Assembly (NCBI GenBank): GCA_033296885.1
Contig: MU863878.1
Span: 310,001-374,000, forward strand
Reading direction: 5' to 3'
DNA from: Triangularia verruculosa
Lineage: Eukaryota; Ascomycota; Sordariomycetes; Sordariales; Podosporaceae
Length of the DNA: 64,000 nucleotides
Part shown: positions 1-11,699 of the stretch, piece by piece
Numbering within the stretch: position 1 is the stretch's first letter
How the letters are laid out: each line of letters begins with the position of its first letter
Position numbers and translations under genes: made by a program
Notes under the pieces: generated by a model
Told to the model about the DNA's origin: nothing
Databases searched by the model: none
The model's input: only the letters and a program-made list of their open reading frames with translations

Positions 1-794
1 GCGGCGGCTCTTGGGCCGCCAAGGGCGCCGGGCGCTTGCGGTTGACAAGTTCGGGGACGCGGAGGCAAAACTAATCGCACGGATCCGGGTCCCACTGACG
101 CCCCGCTGGCTGTCCGTTTCACGCCTAGGTTTTTGCGGGTTTTGGGAGCTGGCAATGGAGTCGATGACAGCATCGACACAGGGTTGACAGCATCAACAAC
201 GTCTGCCATACTCCGCCACGGGACTGCACATCCACCAGTAGGGCGGCGACATCTAATGGACGACCCGCTTGCCATGGCTTGGTCGTACGAGTCGCGAAGT
301 CCTATCAAGACAGCAATGCGCAAATCCTCAGGGTCCTATTCTGTTGTTTCAGAAACCGCATCTTCGGCATCCCGTAGTGCTTACATCATTGGACCCCTGT
401 GGGGATCCCCTCAAGAGTTTTCCACCGCATATCCATTTACGACGTCATACTGGAGCACTGTCTGGTGGGTTTTGGCTTGGGATGGCCGAGCATGGCGCCG
501 TTTCTGTACGTTGTGGTGGAGGGGAAGGATCGTTTCCGGTCGGTTTTCGCGGTTGAGAAATCGAAACACAGACGGCCGAGGATGAAGGTGGGCGACCGTT
601 GTCCTTGAATTCGATATAAGAGCTTTTCCCCCTTCTCCTCAACGCCTGCTGGTAGGTTTCAGTACTGGCGGCGCTCTGTCTACATTCCCAAACCATCCTA
701 CCCACATCTTTCGAGGACATATGTCAAATACGTCAACCATACATCTTCTTTGTTCATCTTACGACTAAAACACCACCACATCAACACCGCAATC
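1..794. other. Upstream region without an assigned gene
   Basis: This is the leader and promoter side of the HAD gene that starts at 795. Short open frames exist on both strands, but none has a plausible ATG start, splice structure or recognisable motif. The first 120 bases are GC-rich and could be the edge of a gene lying outside the window, which cannot be decided from here. The last 150 bases are A/C-rich and look like a fungal 5' untranslated leader. Confidence 0.4.
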
Positions 795-2348
795 ATGTCC
801 GGAGCAGGAGGCCCAGCGTTCAAGGATGTCGACTTTTCCAAGTCCATCCAAACACCACCAGACTCTCCTGGCAAGCCCAAGAGCAAGTTCACTCACAAGA
901 AGACGGAGAGCTGGAGCAAGCACTTCCAGAACCACGGAAGAGATCGCAGCTGGGGCAGCATCGATGGCAAGGTGGCCATCCCCACCTCGCCAGGCTCCCA
1001 CAACACCATCGAGGTGCCTGCCTTGAGGTCACCAGATGCCGATGCTTCCCAGTACATGCACAACCTCTCTGTGTCCCCGTCACAGAAGGAGCGGAGATTA
1101 TCCCGCAACTCCTTCGGTGCGGCTCTTCCCATCCCCCGCTCCAAGCGTCAGTCTCGCCTGAGCAGCATCACATTCCCCGAGACCTCCAAGGAGAACCAGC
1201 GTCCTGGCATGCCCCCAATCCAGCCAACAAGAGAAATCTTGGTTTCGCAGGTCCAGGATGTTCAGGCCGACAAGGTCAAGCTGGCCAAGAATTTGGCCTT
1301 CGTCTTCGACATTGACGGTGTCTTGGTCCACGGTGACCGCCTGATTCCCGAGGGCAAGCAGGTCCTCGACATGCTCAACGGCAACAACCAGCTCGGCATC
1401 AAGATCCCCCACATCTTCCTCACCAACGGCTCTGGCAAGCCCGAGCTGGCCCGGACAGAGCAGCTGTCCAAGATCCTCCAGAACCCCGTGAACACGGAGC
1501 AGTTCATCCAGTCTCACACCCCAATGCGTGCGCTGGCTGAGTACTACAGCACCGTCCTCGTCGTTGGCGGTGAGGGCTACAGGTGCCGCGAGGTCGCCGA
1601 GCAGTACGGCTTCAAGGACATCATCGTCCCCAACGACATCGTCGCCTGGGACGAGTCCATCGCCCCCTACCGCGTCTTCACCGACGAGGAGCGCGCCTCT
1701 GCCCGCCCAAGGGACTTCTCCAAGGTCAACATCGACGCCATCATGGTCTTCTCCGACTCTCGAGACTACGCGACCGACATGCAGATCATCATGGATCTCC
1801 TTGTCTCGGAGAACGGCCGCCTGGGAACCGTCGCCAAGGATCCCGTCTCGCAGCGCATCCCCATTTACTTCTCCCAGGGCGACTTCCTCTGCCCCACCGA
1901 GCACCCCCACCCTCGCATGTCCCAGGGCGCGTTCCGCATCGGCCTCGAGGCCATGTACAAGGCGCACACCGGTGTTGATCTCGAGCGTGTGGTGTATGGC
2001 AAGCCCGAGTTGGCCACGTACAAGTACGCCGACGAGGTCATTGCGTCCTGGATGGATGTGCTCCACGGCGAGGAGAGGATTCCCGAGAACATTTACATGA
2101 TTGGTGACAACCCGGCGTCGGATATTGTGGGTGGTAACATGTACGGATGGAACACTTGTCTAGTCAGGACGGGTGTTTTCCAAGGTGGGGAGAATGACGA
2201 GGAGAACCCGGCCAACTTTGGAGTGTTCACCAACGTGTGGGAGGCGGTGACGGCGGCGTGCAGGAAGCAGTTGGGTGATGATTTCAAGTTTAAGTGGGAT
2301 GATCGGGTGAACCCGGTGTTGCACGGGAACCACTCTGCTATCCACTAA
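795..2348 (+). CDS. HAD-superfamily subfamily IIA phosphatase (CECR5/HDHD5, yeast YKR070W type)
   Basis: Single-exon gene of 517 codons. The start is the ATG at 795, in the context CAATCATGTCC; the frame is open further upstream, but only from a TTG. The first ~165 residues are a Ser/Pro/Arg-rich, probably disordered extension. HAD motif I FVFDIDGVLVHGD follows, with the nucleophile Asp near residue 172 and the general acid Asp two residues on. Next come a Thr/Asn motif (FLTNGSGKPE), the Lys-containing YGKPELATYKYADE, and motif IV MIGDNPASDIVGGN. This layout, with the C2A-type cap between motifs I and III, is that of the HAD-IIA family containing human HDHD5 and yeast YKR070W. These proteins are thought to be phosphatases of uncertain substrate, and some are mitochondrial. 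The family call is secure; substrate and location are not. Confidence 0.9.
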   Translation: MSGAGGPAFKDVDFSKSIQTPPDSPGKPKSKFTHKKTESWSKHFQNHGRDRSWGSIDGKVAIPTSPGSHNTIEVPALRSPDADASQYMHNLSVSPSQKERRLSRNSFGAALPIPRSKRQSRLSSITFPETSKENQRPGMPPIQPTREILVSQVQDVQADKVKLAKNLAFVFDIDGVLVHGDRLIPEGKQVLDMLNGNNQLGIKIPHIFLTNGSGKPELARTEQLSKILQNPVNTEQFIQSHTPMRALAEYYSTVLVVGGEGYRCREVAEQYGFKDIIVPNDIVAWDESIAPYRVFTDEERASARPRDFSKVNIDAIMVFSDSRDYATDMQIIMDLLVSENGRLGTVAKDPVSQRIPIYFSQGDFLCPTEHPHPRMSQGAFRIGLEAMYKAHTGVDLERVVYGKPELATYKYADEVIASWMDVLHGEERIPENIYMIGDNPASDIVGGNMYGWNTCLVRTGVFQGGENDEENPANFGVFTNVWEAVTAACRKQLGDDFKFKWDDRVNPVLHGNHSAIH

Positions 2349-3739
2349 AGCGATGGGCCATGGCTGGAGGAAAGAGAGCGTTTTATTGGGTATGAAACTT
2401 GGGAATTATTTGGGGAGGAATGAAACCGGTTGGATTGAAGGGAAGTAGATAGATACCAGCTCGAACAGGGCACCACATATTAGTTGTTTTATGTGTTGTT
2501 TTCTTTTTCTCGTCTTTCGTTCTGTATTAGAGATGCATTGACCCTAGATGGTTGGGCGCTTGGTTGGGAACTTTTGTGTCGTCAATTCCATGAAGATTTG
2601 ATGAAGAGTATGAATGTTGAGTCCTAAGCTGTGATGTGTTTGTGTTTGTGACAGTAATTGACCATGAAATGAGTTGTGCGTGAGAATATTCAGTTCTTTT
2701 ATGAAAATAGTTTGACGACATGAAAGATGCTCTCCGTTGACCATCACGTTGCACCAAAATATTAGACGTTAACAATGTCCAGTACTAAGTAGTCTACTGA
2801 CCATCTGATCACTGTGGAAACCTTGAGATTGCTCGCCCAACCAAGCCTCGAAAGTCTTGACTGCGTGAGTGCCTGTGATTCTCCGGAGGTGTAGTCCCTG
2901 CTACCCCCATGACTGCTCCTGCCTCGCACCCTCGCCCTCGTACCATGAACGGCCCGGGTCTTTCACTTTCCGAACTGTGGCGGAAGACGATGGAAGCTGG
3001 CGGTAACCTGGAATGATAAAGTACCTAGGTACCTACCTACCCATCATGTCGACGTACCTACCTGCCTTTCAGCTAGCAATAGACGCACAAGAAGAGGGGG
3101 GCACCTGCTCTATGACTGCCCCCTCGCTTCCATGGGCTTCCGTTGCCCATGTCCTTGGTCTGTCTGCCTAGGGCTATGAGGTCATTCGTGGAATTCTTTC
3201 CCCTTCCTAGGGCTATGGAAGGGGCGGCGAGGGGAAGAGCTTGCCCTAGTACAGGCAGGCACCGGCCCGCTTACACGCACACAGAATTTGATCTGATTTT
3301 TCCACTCTCCCATTACTGCTGCCCTTTGCTTCTCCCCTCTCCTCTCCCATCTTCACCATCATCATTTTTATCACCATCTTTGCTCTCAACACCACCTTGT
3401 ATCACCATACCTATCAACGCCATTGTTATTGTCGATCCTATTATCCATCAACACATACGCATTAGGATCATCCTATCTTCTTGGAATCATACCACAGGTA
3501 CTTATCTCCCATCCAAACCCACCATTTCCTCCTCCACCCTTCCCGCGTTTCACCGCCTTCTGCTCGCTCGGATGATCCCGCATCCTCTGGCTCACCGTCA
3601 GTTGATTGCTTCTCTTATGTCGATCCATCTCTTCAACCTTGTTCGATCGACTATGTTGGGATCGACGACTAATATTCAGTCAACGCAGGAATGGCGGTCG
3701 CGGAAGACACCCTAGGAGCACACCCTCCACACACCAGGC
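2349..3739. other. 3' UTR of the HAD gene and intergenic region
   Basis: AT-rich sequence after the HAD stop probably holds its 3' UTR. Around 3022-3066 there is a cluster of ACCTAGGTACCT-type palindromes. From about 3285 to 3560 the plus strand is strongly pyrimidine-rich with many CACC/ATCA runs, which resembles a long fungal 5' leader. No intact coding frame follows it, so it may be the orphaned leader of the decayed gene material to its right. Confidence 0.4.
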
Positions 3740-4195
3740 CCACCTCAGGGTAGATCACTGCCATCCTTCGCCATCATTCTTGGCATCATCCATCGCCCTT
3801 CCATCATCTTGTAAGTTGTTTGCTCTCCCATTCCAACATTACCCTAGTCGCCGAGATGGAATGTCGGAAATCGGACGACTTTGCTGACTTGAATCATCTG
3901 TTCCTAGATCCACAATATACTTGCCAGCCGACCCCCACGAGTCTTTCGTGGGACGAGCGTAGAATATCATCAACTGCAGGTAGGGAAATTGTCTGAGCGA
4001 CTTTTTCTGGTCGATGTGGTGGCTGATTGTACCAGGCAAGGTCCTTCGACAACTCCGCGAGTTCCTGTCCCCGATGACATACTCGGCACCTTGCGTAAGT
4101 CTTGTGTTCCTCTCCTCTGGGGTCTAGTCGACGACGCCTTTTCAGTGAATTTACTGACAAAGAAGACTTGCAGCGCCCGCAAAATCCTGCTCCCA

Positions 4196-4365
4196 CAACG
4201 TACTGTATCTTGCCCTTTACTAGGCAACGGAATCATGCTCTCGACCAACTGGACGAGTCGTGGATTCAGCAATCATCCCTCAACGTACTGTATCTTGCCC
4301 TTTGCTAGGCAATGGAACCATGCTCTCAGCCAACTGAACGAGTCGTGGATCCAATTGGGCTCTAA
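4196..4365 (+). repeat. 85-bp tandem duplication
   Basis: Two adjacent diverged copies with a period of 85 bp, beginning CAACGTACTGTATCTTGCCC at 4196 and 4281. Both continue with an ACTAGGCAA/GCTAGGCAA block, a CATGCTCTC block and GAGTCGTGGAT(T/C)CA. The copies differ at several scattered positions, so the event is not very recent. Confidence 0.8.
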
Positions 4366-6692
4366 AACAACCACTCAACAAGGTAGGATCTTTCATCTCC
4401 CCCAGTCATTGGGTCCCTGCTTATTGACCACAACTTCCAGGCTATGGCGTTGTTTCCTGAACATGTCATTGACATGTTCGACGGACTTCCCTGTTCGGAT
4501 CATTTGGTAAGAGGTTCCACTTCCGTCATCTTGACTGGGTTTCTAACTTATGTTGATAGGATGGACGAGAACTTCATCAAGAAGGCGTTCAGCAACAAAC
4601 AAGGCATTCCCCGCAAGAGATCCCCCGGTGCCTGCCTAGCTACCCAAACAACATCCGCGACTCCACCTCCCACGAAGTTCGACTCGACCGATCGAGGGCT
4701 GGATGGGCTGGAGCTTGGTTGGAAGGTAATGGCTAGGGCATAACTTACTTCATAGGCCAAGATCTGCTAACGATACTGAGTCTCTGATGCATCTGTGTCT
4801 TTGGAAGATACTCTCTGGTAACAGGAATTCCAAGAGCAGTGACAAGACAAGTTTTTGGCTTTTTTGGTCGCCTTCAAGAAATCCCCTTCACAATCCACAG
4901 AGACCTAGTGGCACTCTGAAAATTGCCGAGATCCTCAAAGGCCAAGCTTCCATGGAACCCCAACCCTCAAGCTGCTTCGTTTGGCCACACTCAAGGAACT
5001 CACTCGACAACCTGCCAGGTTGACGACCCAGGTCGAAATGCTCTAGACCGATTCGACTGAGTTGTCTCATCAGAACTCCGAACAGGATGTTCTGCTTCGA
5101 GTCCGGTTCACATGCGGCCTCTTCCAGCTCATTTAGGCCTTTCTGCTTGCGTTTTCCACGCTTTGAGCTGGGTCTAGAAGCTTGGCGTCGATCAAGAGCC
5201 GGAGACAGGGCAACAAAGTCACCGCGCAGATCAAGGAACTCCTTCTCGGCGAGCTTTTAGCTGCACCGCCCCGGTCTGTGGCTCTGAAGCATGCGATCTG
5301 TGGCTGCGGGGCATTCGTTGCGTCGTGAGCGAGCGCTGCCATCGACTCAATGCAGTTCAAGATGGTCAACAAGCGCTCTTCCCGTCAGATTTCTTGGCCG
5401 CCTTGAGCACACAGAGAATTCCACACCCGGGGCTTCTCGTGACGCCCATGCCGCCCGCCGCCCCCAAAAATTTACAGGCCAAATTTTTGACGGTCCCAAC
5501 GGAACGCTGAGCAGTCAGCCTGGCGGCTCAACAAAGCATCTCTGCCTTTGGTCCAGGTTTTCACGACCGGCGTGAATAAACGGGTGGCCCCAATGGAACA
5601 CTGATTGGCCGGCTTCGACTATGTCAACAGTGCTTTCTCTACCTTTGGCGAGCGCTGTGATGACTATTGAGCTGTTCTGTCGGGCGTCTGGGAGTGAAAC
5701 CGCTGTCAGATTCGCGGATAGCAAGTCCATCCGCCGATCGCCTCACTGGCCAACAGCCGCTGCCTCCAGATGAAGGCGCGACTTTCTCGAGGAAATCTTT
5801 GACAGCCGACTGGCGGCTGCCCACGCCAGGAATGACCGCGTCTGTCAGGGTGGGTATGACTATGGCGGCGAGAACGGCAATGAGAATCGGGCCCAGGCGG
5901 CGACCTGTACGATATGGGCGAGTTCAGCGGCTAGATCCGGCCACGTCGGAGCCCCCAGCCGCGTCGGAGCCCTCAGCCGCGTCGGAGCCCACAGCCCAAG
6001 CAGGGAATCAAGCGCATGGCGAGCAACCTTCAAGCCTCAAGACGAACGGACTATGCATGCGGTCACGCCCATCATGGTCGTCAGGTTCCCGTTTAGTACG
6101 ATGAGCTTAAGCCCCAGGCTCAACCGCGTCAGGGCCCTCACCCTAAGCAGGGCATCAAGCGCACGGTCAGCACCCTTTACAGCTGCGAGCGCCCTCACTC
6201 TTTCCGAGAGGACTAGGGTCTTCGGGCCTCTGCTCATCAGAATGAGTCCTTCCAGCGCTAAGCTGGGCCCCCGATGCCCCCAATGCCATACATCCCGAGC
6301 CATGGCACTGCGGTTGGCCTTAACGGAATGCAGGTTAATTCGCCTGTTGTCTCGCCCACTTTTGGGCACACGTACCCCGTGTACCCCCCCAGTCATACTC
6401 CTCCCGGCATGGCGAGCTCTTCCCCCGTCATTACAAACACACCCACTCGCCAGTACCAGGCTGTGGGATATGGAGCGCGCGACTCAAAGGTTGTGGCATC
6501 CTTCGCTTGCTGGCGAGGTCGCGACTAAATTAAATTACCTGTGAAGGTGTTCCGTTTGCCTGCGGCTGATGACCCATGGCGAATGGAAATGAAAGTTGGC
6601 GGTTGCTCCGTGACCGGAGCTTTGGTCGTGATCATCTGGTCAGCGAATTTTGGATCGGGGTTTGGAGGGCAAGCACGCAGAGGAACTACTGC

Positions 6693-6977
6693 TTCCAGTT
6701 CCGCGACTGGGCAGTTACTCAACCCTTTTCAATGTCTATGGGGTATTCTTCGCCCACTATCTTGACAAGCCTGTATCCTCGTTTCCTGTGCCTTAAGCGG
6801 TGCTTCAAGGCCATTGAGAAGGGTTGGGTGATGAGCTGTCACTTCACCCTTTTCCATGGCTATGAAGTAGTGCTTCAAGCGCAGGAAACGCGGATGCAGG
6901 TTTGGCACAATGGTGGGCGCAGAATGCTTCATAGGCATTGAAAAGGGCTGGGTGGCAGCCCAGTCGTTGAACTGGAA
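6693..6977. repeat. 285-bp imperfect palindrome (fold-back element)
   Basis: The left arm (6693 to about 6835) and the reverse complement of the right arm (about 6835-6977) are similar over their full length, roughly four bases in five by eye. Read in matching frames, both arms give nearly the same peptide: plus strand FQFRDWAVTQPFSMSM, minus strand FQFNDWAATQPFSMPM, followed in both by PRFL.LK. There is almost no spacer, so the arms could form one long hairpin. No clear target-site duplication was found, so mobility is unproven. Confidence 0.75.
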
Positions 6978-8051
6978 TGGAACCCTCCATCGGATTGGAC
7001 GCCTGGCTGGTCGGGAGACGGAAGGGAAGGAAAAGGCAATCGGATGTCTCTCATTCAACTGCGGATCAAGAGAGTGAAGGGGGTCTTTGGCTATCCGAGG
7101 TGAACAGTCTCATTCAAGTGCGAATTAAGAGCTTGTGTGGCTCTTTGGCCATCTGAGGTGAATAGTGGTTGGGGGTGAACAGCGGCCATCGAGGAGGTGA
7201 ACAGTGGTTTGGCCATCGAGGAAGTGAAGAGTGGTTCGTCCGCTTCGGGGGCGTAGTGAAGGGAGAGACCTTGGGGTTCGCGGGTAGTTCGTTGTCGTGA
7301 GTTCGATGTCGTGAGTTCGACGTAAGTCCTTTCTGAGCCCTTGCAGCCTTTCAATCCCAACCCTCTGGGTAGTTCGTGATGTTCGTAGTCCGAATGTCGA
7401 TAGAGCTGTTCTCAGGACTTTTGCTAATCGTTTTCAACAGGCGTAGGTCGCCCGCCCAATCTTTCCTTCGGGAAGACTTTGGCCTAGGACATGGACGAAA
7501 GAATGAGACATGGAGGAGATCCCATCTGTCCAACACTCGGGCATCCGGCAATGGTGTCGTGCTGGTTGAATTCTCCAGCTTCAGCCGGGAGAATCCTCTG
7601 AACAAGGTAAGCATTTCCATTTCTTCTAAATATTTGTGACTTACTAACCAAGAATTCCAGGCGACCAGCTAGTTCCTCGACCATTGGTTTGACATGTTCG
7701 ACACTCGCGAGCGTTGGCACGCGAGCACCCAGCGCCGATGAAGGATGGTTAGCTTCCTCCTCACGTTTCATTGTGGAGTCTCTTTCGACCCCTTCGAGTC
7801 TAAGTTTCGAAGGCTCCGAGACCCCTTCCAAGCTCGTTACCACCTCAGCTTCTGGCGCTCGCCGCTCCATCTCTGGAGCCATGTTAGGGCCCATGATCCG
7901 ACTCCAGATGGGAAGAGCATTTACAGCTCGCCTGCATGCGTTTTTGTCGCGAACCTCGCTGGCGAGTGGCGCTTGCAATCTCTTGCTATCGTGAGAGACT
8001 GCAGGGGAACTGCGCTTGTTCGACTCTCGTAAGCGTTCACTGAACCCTGTC

Positions 8052-8205
8052 GACCGGAATGCGGAGTTTCTCCGACATTACCATATCGACCGCAAATCCA
8101 TCTATGTTGGTGACATTCCGCTGGACGCCACAGAGAATGAGATGTTCGAGCTTTTCTCGGACATTGGCGAGGTTATCAAGGTGAACCTCGTGCAGCGGCA
8201 CACCC
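8052..8205 (+). pseudogene. RRM-domain fragment
   Basis: About 50 codons read DRNAEFLRHYHIDRKSIYVG followed by DIPLDATENEMFELFSDIGE and VIKVNLVQRH. The segment IYVGDIP matches the RNP2 motif of an RNA recognition motif, and the sequence after it follows the beta1-alpha1-beta2 part of the fold. The RNP1 half is missing, the frame then becomes low-complexity and stops at 8279, and no intact upstream exon is visible. I read it as a fossil of an RNA-binding protein gene. It could instead be an exon of a gene whose other exons I failed to recognise. Confidence 0.5.
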
Positions 8206-8713
8206 AGGGTCTCTCGCCCGCCAGTTTTGTTTTACCGAGTTCGGCTGGCACCCACACGGTAGACGGGAGCGTCGACTAAAGGCGTGAGATTTCTGTAATC
8301 GTTTGGAGACGAAATCGCGAGCTCCCGGCTCAATGGGCAACCACGTCTTCAAGTTGATGCTCGGAGACGAATTCGCGAGCTATTGGCACAGCGGGTAACC
8401 GAGTCTTCAAACTCACTGTGCCATTGTTCTTGGCGCTTCTTGACAGCTTCGACTGCGGCCGCTCGAGGATCGAATTCAGGAGCCTTGCCTGACAGGCAGC
8501 TTTGCTTTATCGGCTTCGATGGAATCTTCGGATTCGCTAGGTCCGTTGGACTTTCGATTTATCGGCTTCGGTCGTTTCAAGAGGCGACGAGGCCATTGAT
8601 GGCTGCTCTCGACGGGGCCATAATCCGAGGCTGGAACATCAAGGTCCGGCGCAAACAGTCAAAGGTTGCCAAATCCCCTTCCGACTATCGGGATGGGTGA
8701 GATGGAGCCCTGA

Positions 8714-9115
8714 ATGGACGAAAGTTTCATCAAGAACGTCTTTAGCGACACTTCAGTCGGGAACGTTCAGATCAAGGCCATTCGATTCGAGGCCGGAACA
8801 CCGAGTTCAGCGCAAGCAGTGGAAGGGGTGGGCGAGATGGAGCCTTGGATGGACGAAAACTTCATCAAGAACGTTTTCAGCGACACCTCAGCCGAGAACG
8901 TGTTCAGGTAAAGTTCATCGACCCTTCAACAGAGAACGTTCAGACCAAGGTCATCCCATTCGAGGCTGGAACTCCAAGTCCGGCGCAAGCAGTCGAAGGT
9001 TGCCAAGTATCGTTCCGACGATCGGGGTGCGTGAGATGGATGGAGCCTTGAATGGACGAAAATTTCATCAAGAACGTTTTCATGGACACCTCAACCGAGA
9101 GTTTTTAAGTCAAGT
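8714..9115 (+). repeat. Degenerate tandem repeats carrying an RRM-like coding unit
   Basis: Three successive units start with ATGGACGAAA(A/G)(C/T)TTCATCAAGAAC at 8714, 8849 and 9052, giving MDE(S/N)FIKNVFSDTS or close variants. Each start is preceded by GAGATGGAGCC(T/C)TG. Between them recur GAACGTTCAGA(T/C)CAAGG and TTCGAGGC(C/T)GGAAC. The piece KVRRKQSKVAK at about 8640-8675 has a nucleotide echo at about 8970-9010. Unit lengths differ (135 and 203 bp) because of internal insertions. MEPWMDENFIKNVF resembles the start of an RRM in fungal Csx1/Nam8-like proteins, so the units look like duplicated exon fragments. Confidence 0.6.
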
Positions 9116-9315
9116 TCGCCGTGGCCGCTTTGAGACAGCAGCAGAATGGAATTCGTTGAGAAAAGTCTGCAAGGGGTCTGACTCGAGGCTGGAAAAATCA
9201 AGGCTTGGCGAGAGCACTCTAGGTTGTGAAATCAGATGACCGACTGCGCCTGCAAATATCCCGCAGCGACTACTCTAAAGGTTGGCAACGGCCAAGGTCC
9301 TCAAGCAGTTCAAAG

Positions 9316-9600
9316 TTACGGGTTCTGATTCTTGATGGCTGGCTTCGTATACGTTGTCTTCTCTTCGATGATGTAGAAGCGGTTGTGTTCCGATAGAAGT
9401 GACACGGACAGCAGAAGAATGGCCACTATGCCAGAGACAACGCCTGTTGCAATCATGGCGAGACTTAGGGCCAGGTCTGTCATGGCGCCGAAACGCTGGG
9501 CTCGCTCGAATGAAAACTTCGACTTCCGTCTCTTCGACTTTGACTTGCTATCGCTTGGCAACGAGTCATCACCTTGCTCTCGTTTTGACCTGCCCTCGGG
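9316..9600 (-). CDS. Possible membrane-protein C-terminal exon
   Basis: Minus-strand frame with a basic, Ser/Lys/Arg-rich stretch (SKSKSKRRKSKFSFERAQRF), then one convincing hydrophobic segment (ALSLAMIATGVVSGIVAILL) and a short polar tail ending at a TAA. An in-frame ATG at 9483 would give a 55-residue single-pass protein. The frame is closed by a stop not far upstream, and no splice-linked first exon could be established. It stands out from its surroundings because its composition is that of a genuine transmembrane protein. It may be a surviving exon of a decayed gene on this strand. Confidence 0.3.
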   Translation of the reverse strand, partial: PEGRSKREQGDDSLPSDSKSKSKRRKSKFSFERAQRFGAMTDLALSLAMIATGVVSGIVAILLLSVSLLSEHNRFYIIEEKTTYTKPAIKNQNP

Positions 9601-11699
9601 TCTTTCGCGGTGCTGTTCCAGCCATTATGATCCGCAGCATCGTCTTCGAGAGCAGCTCGAACTCAAGTTTCGTTCAGGCTCTGACCCGTCCGGACCCGGC
9701 ATGAGAAGGGGCTTCATTCAGTTTCTCGGCCATGGCCGATTTTTCTGCTATGGCGTTCTCTGCGGCAACGGGCCCAACGTCAATGGGATCGCTTGCGGTG
9801 ACCCCAGCTTCACGTCGTCGTCTTAGATGTCCGCCCTGAGTGAGGCGGCCAAGATTTTGATGGCGCTTCGCTTCGAGGCGGTTGCCTATTCGGACCTTGA
9901 GGTCGGCGCCGAACATGCTGCCGACAAGGCTCCCGTCGTATGTGTTTCCTATTTGCGTTTCGGAACGCACTGCGCGAGACAAGACGAACAGGAATTTCAA
10001 GCGAACCATGAGCTTCAATCCCAGAGGCAAGAGCCACCATTTGGTCAGCTACATCTGGGAGAGTTCTTGGCGTCCACAAACAACTACCTAGATTGTCGCT
10101 TCGGGACTGTCTTTGTAAAGATCCGCCACGGTCCCAAGCGAATAGGCAATCGTTCAGGGACGATCGATCCAAGATCAAAGCCCGGAAAACCTTTTGTTTC
10201 GCCAAGTTGCCTTGCGGAGAGTCAGTCGCGGGGCGCCATTCGTGTCCCCTCAAGGTGTTCCTCCCCAAACGCTTTCAGTTGTGCCCGCCTGGGTTTCTCA
10301 CAGAACAAAGCTATATCTACGACCCGTTCACAAACCAGATAAGCTTCCGCGCAGTTCTGGCTTGAAGCCTTGAAGGCATCAATTGAAGCGACGCATATTC
10401 GTGTCTCAACCGGACTCCAAGGCTCATCCCAACGACGTTTCAGCTCAGCCGATTCGAGCTCCAAAGCCTCGGTATTTCCTGGGGTCGAAGGATCGTTCGA
10501 ATAAGCCCCAAGCTGAAGGCTTCGAGTCTCACTTCGAAATTGTACACTTTGGCCTTCTCGTTGTGCTTGGCACCCGGTCGCTTCGGGAGATCAGGCCGGC
10601 TACCTAGTCGACATCCATAAGGGTCGAAGGGTCACTCGACCGTTCGGGTACGCTTCCCAATGCTACGCCGGAAACAGACCAGCAACGTCCAATCGAGTGG
10701 AGATACCACGGCCGAAGTGATTCAGAAAGCCATCTGCAGGCACCATGCGGCGGCCCAAGCTGGGTCGGGGAAGGCTGAGAGACACAGGCCTATGCTGATC
10801 CCGACTATCCTCGCCAATTAGAACATTTGTTTAGTGGGTGAACGAGATAGGGGCTTGGCCGGCTTCACAGCTCATCGCAACGCCACTGCTCGTCCCGAGA
10901 CGGAGCACGCCTATCGCCAGACCAAGTCTAACCAGGATCCTTTCCGGCCCATGACTCCTGTGCACGGTTCAATTTCCAAGCCGGCGGTGGCGAGCGAGGA
11001 TGGCTATGCCATGGGCAGGCTCACCCGAAACGTTTCTTTTGAGACTCAGGTGGACAGCAGTGGCCTTGAAGACCTCCATATCAGCGATTCTGTGGGTCTT
11101 CCAGAGACGGATAGGATCCTGCAGAACCGTGAGAATAGCGCAGATGCCCGGTCTTTGTGTGTTTATCTACCCTCCCACAATTCTCACGAATGGTTCATCC
11201 AATCTCTACGCACACCGTTCGCATCCGGTGTTGCGTACCTGCGCCATGACTACAGAGGCCCATTCAAACCCTGTCTGCGACAAACGTCCAGATAGGCAGT
11301 ACATCGCCGAGACGGGCTGCACTGTATGTGAGCGCTGTCATCACAGCCGGCGGGTCATGATCCGGGAGAGAGAACACCGCTGGATACTTGCGCATAGCGT
11401 TTGTGTACGATTAGGTGTTTGGATGGTGTCGCCCTTTCTTCTCTTTTCCCTCATCCCACAAGTTCCCGTACAAGCAGGCAGCAGTCGGTGGTTTTCTCGC
11501 AAGCTTGGCAAGCAGCGTGAGAAAGCCACCAACTGCCGCCTATCAGTTCACTCGTAACCGCTTCAGCGGTCTGTCCTCGTTCTCTAATATCAACAATGAT
11601 GGTAACAAGAACCACCACAAAATGTCTGAGAGCGATAGAAAGCTCGGCTCGAACATCGGAGAGATTGAGTTGCATGGGGCAGTTGTCGGTGTTATTTTG

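Larger units (their letters stand above)
3740..11600. pseudogene. Degenerate, locally duplicated tract with coding fossils
   Basis: Nearly 8 kb without one intact gene although base composition stays coding-like. Short in-frame fragments resemble fungal proteins: a MDENFIKKAFS piece at 4561, a Pro/Ser/Thr-rich stretch (MPPMPYIPSH...) at 6274-6480, an RRM piece at 8052-8205 and further RRM-like pieces at 8560-9115. Many short tandem duplications with substitutions and indels lie between them, for example 4196-4365, 7030-7150, 8311-8410 and 8714-9115. A large palindrome sits at 6693-6977. Frame changes and stops interrupt every fragment. The simplest reading is one or more duplicated genes for RNA-binding proteins that decayed through repeated small duplications. 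An unrecognised functional non-coding locus cannot be excluded. Confidence 0.5.

Noticed and set aside
1098..2066. Long antisense frame across the HAD gene
   Set aside because: Antisense shadow of a GC-rich coding region; no start context and a product of Leu/Val/Gly/Asp repeats without a domain.
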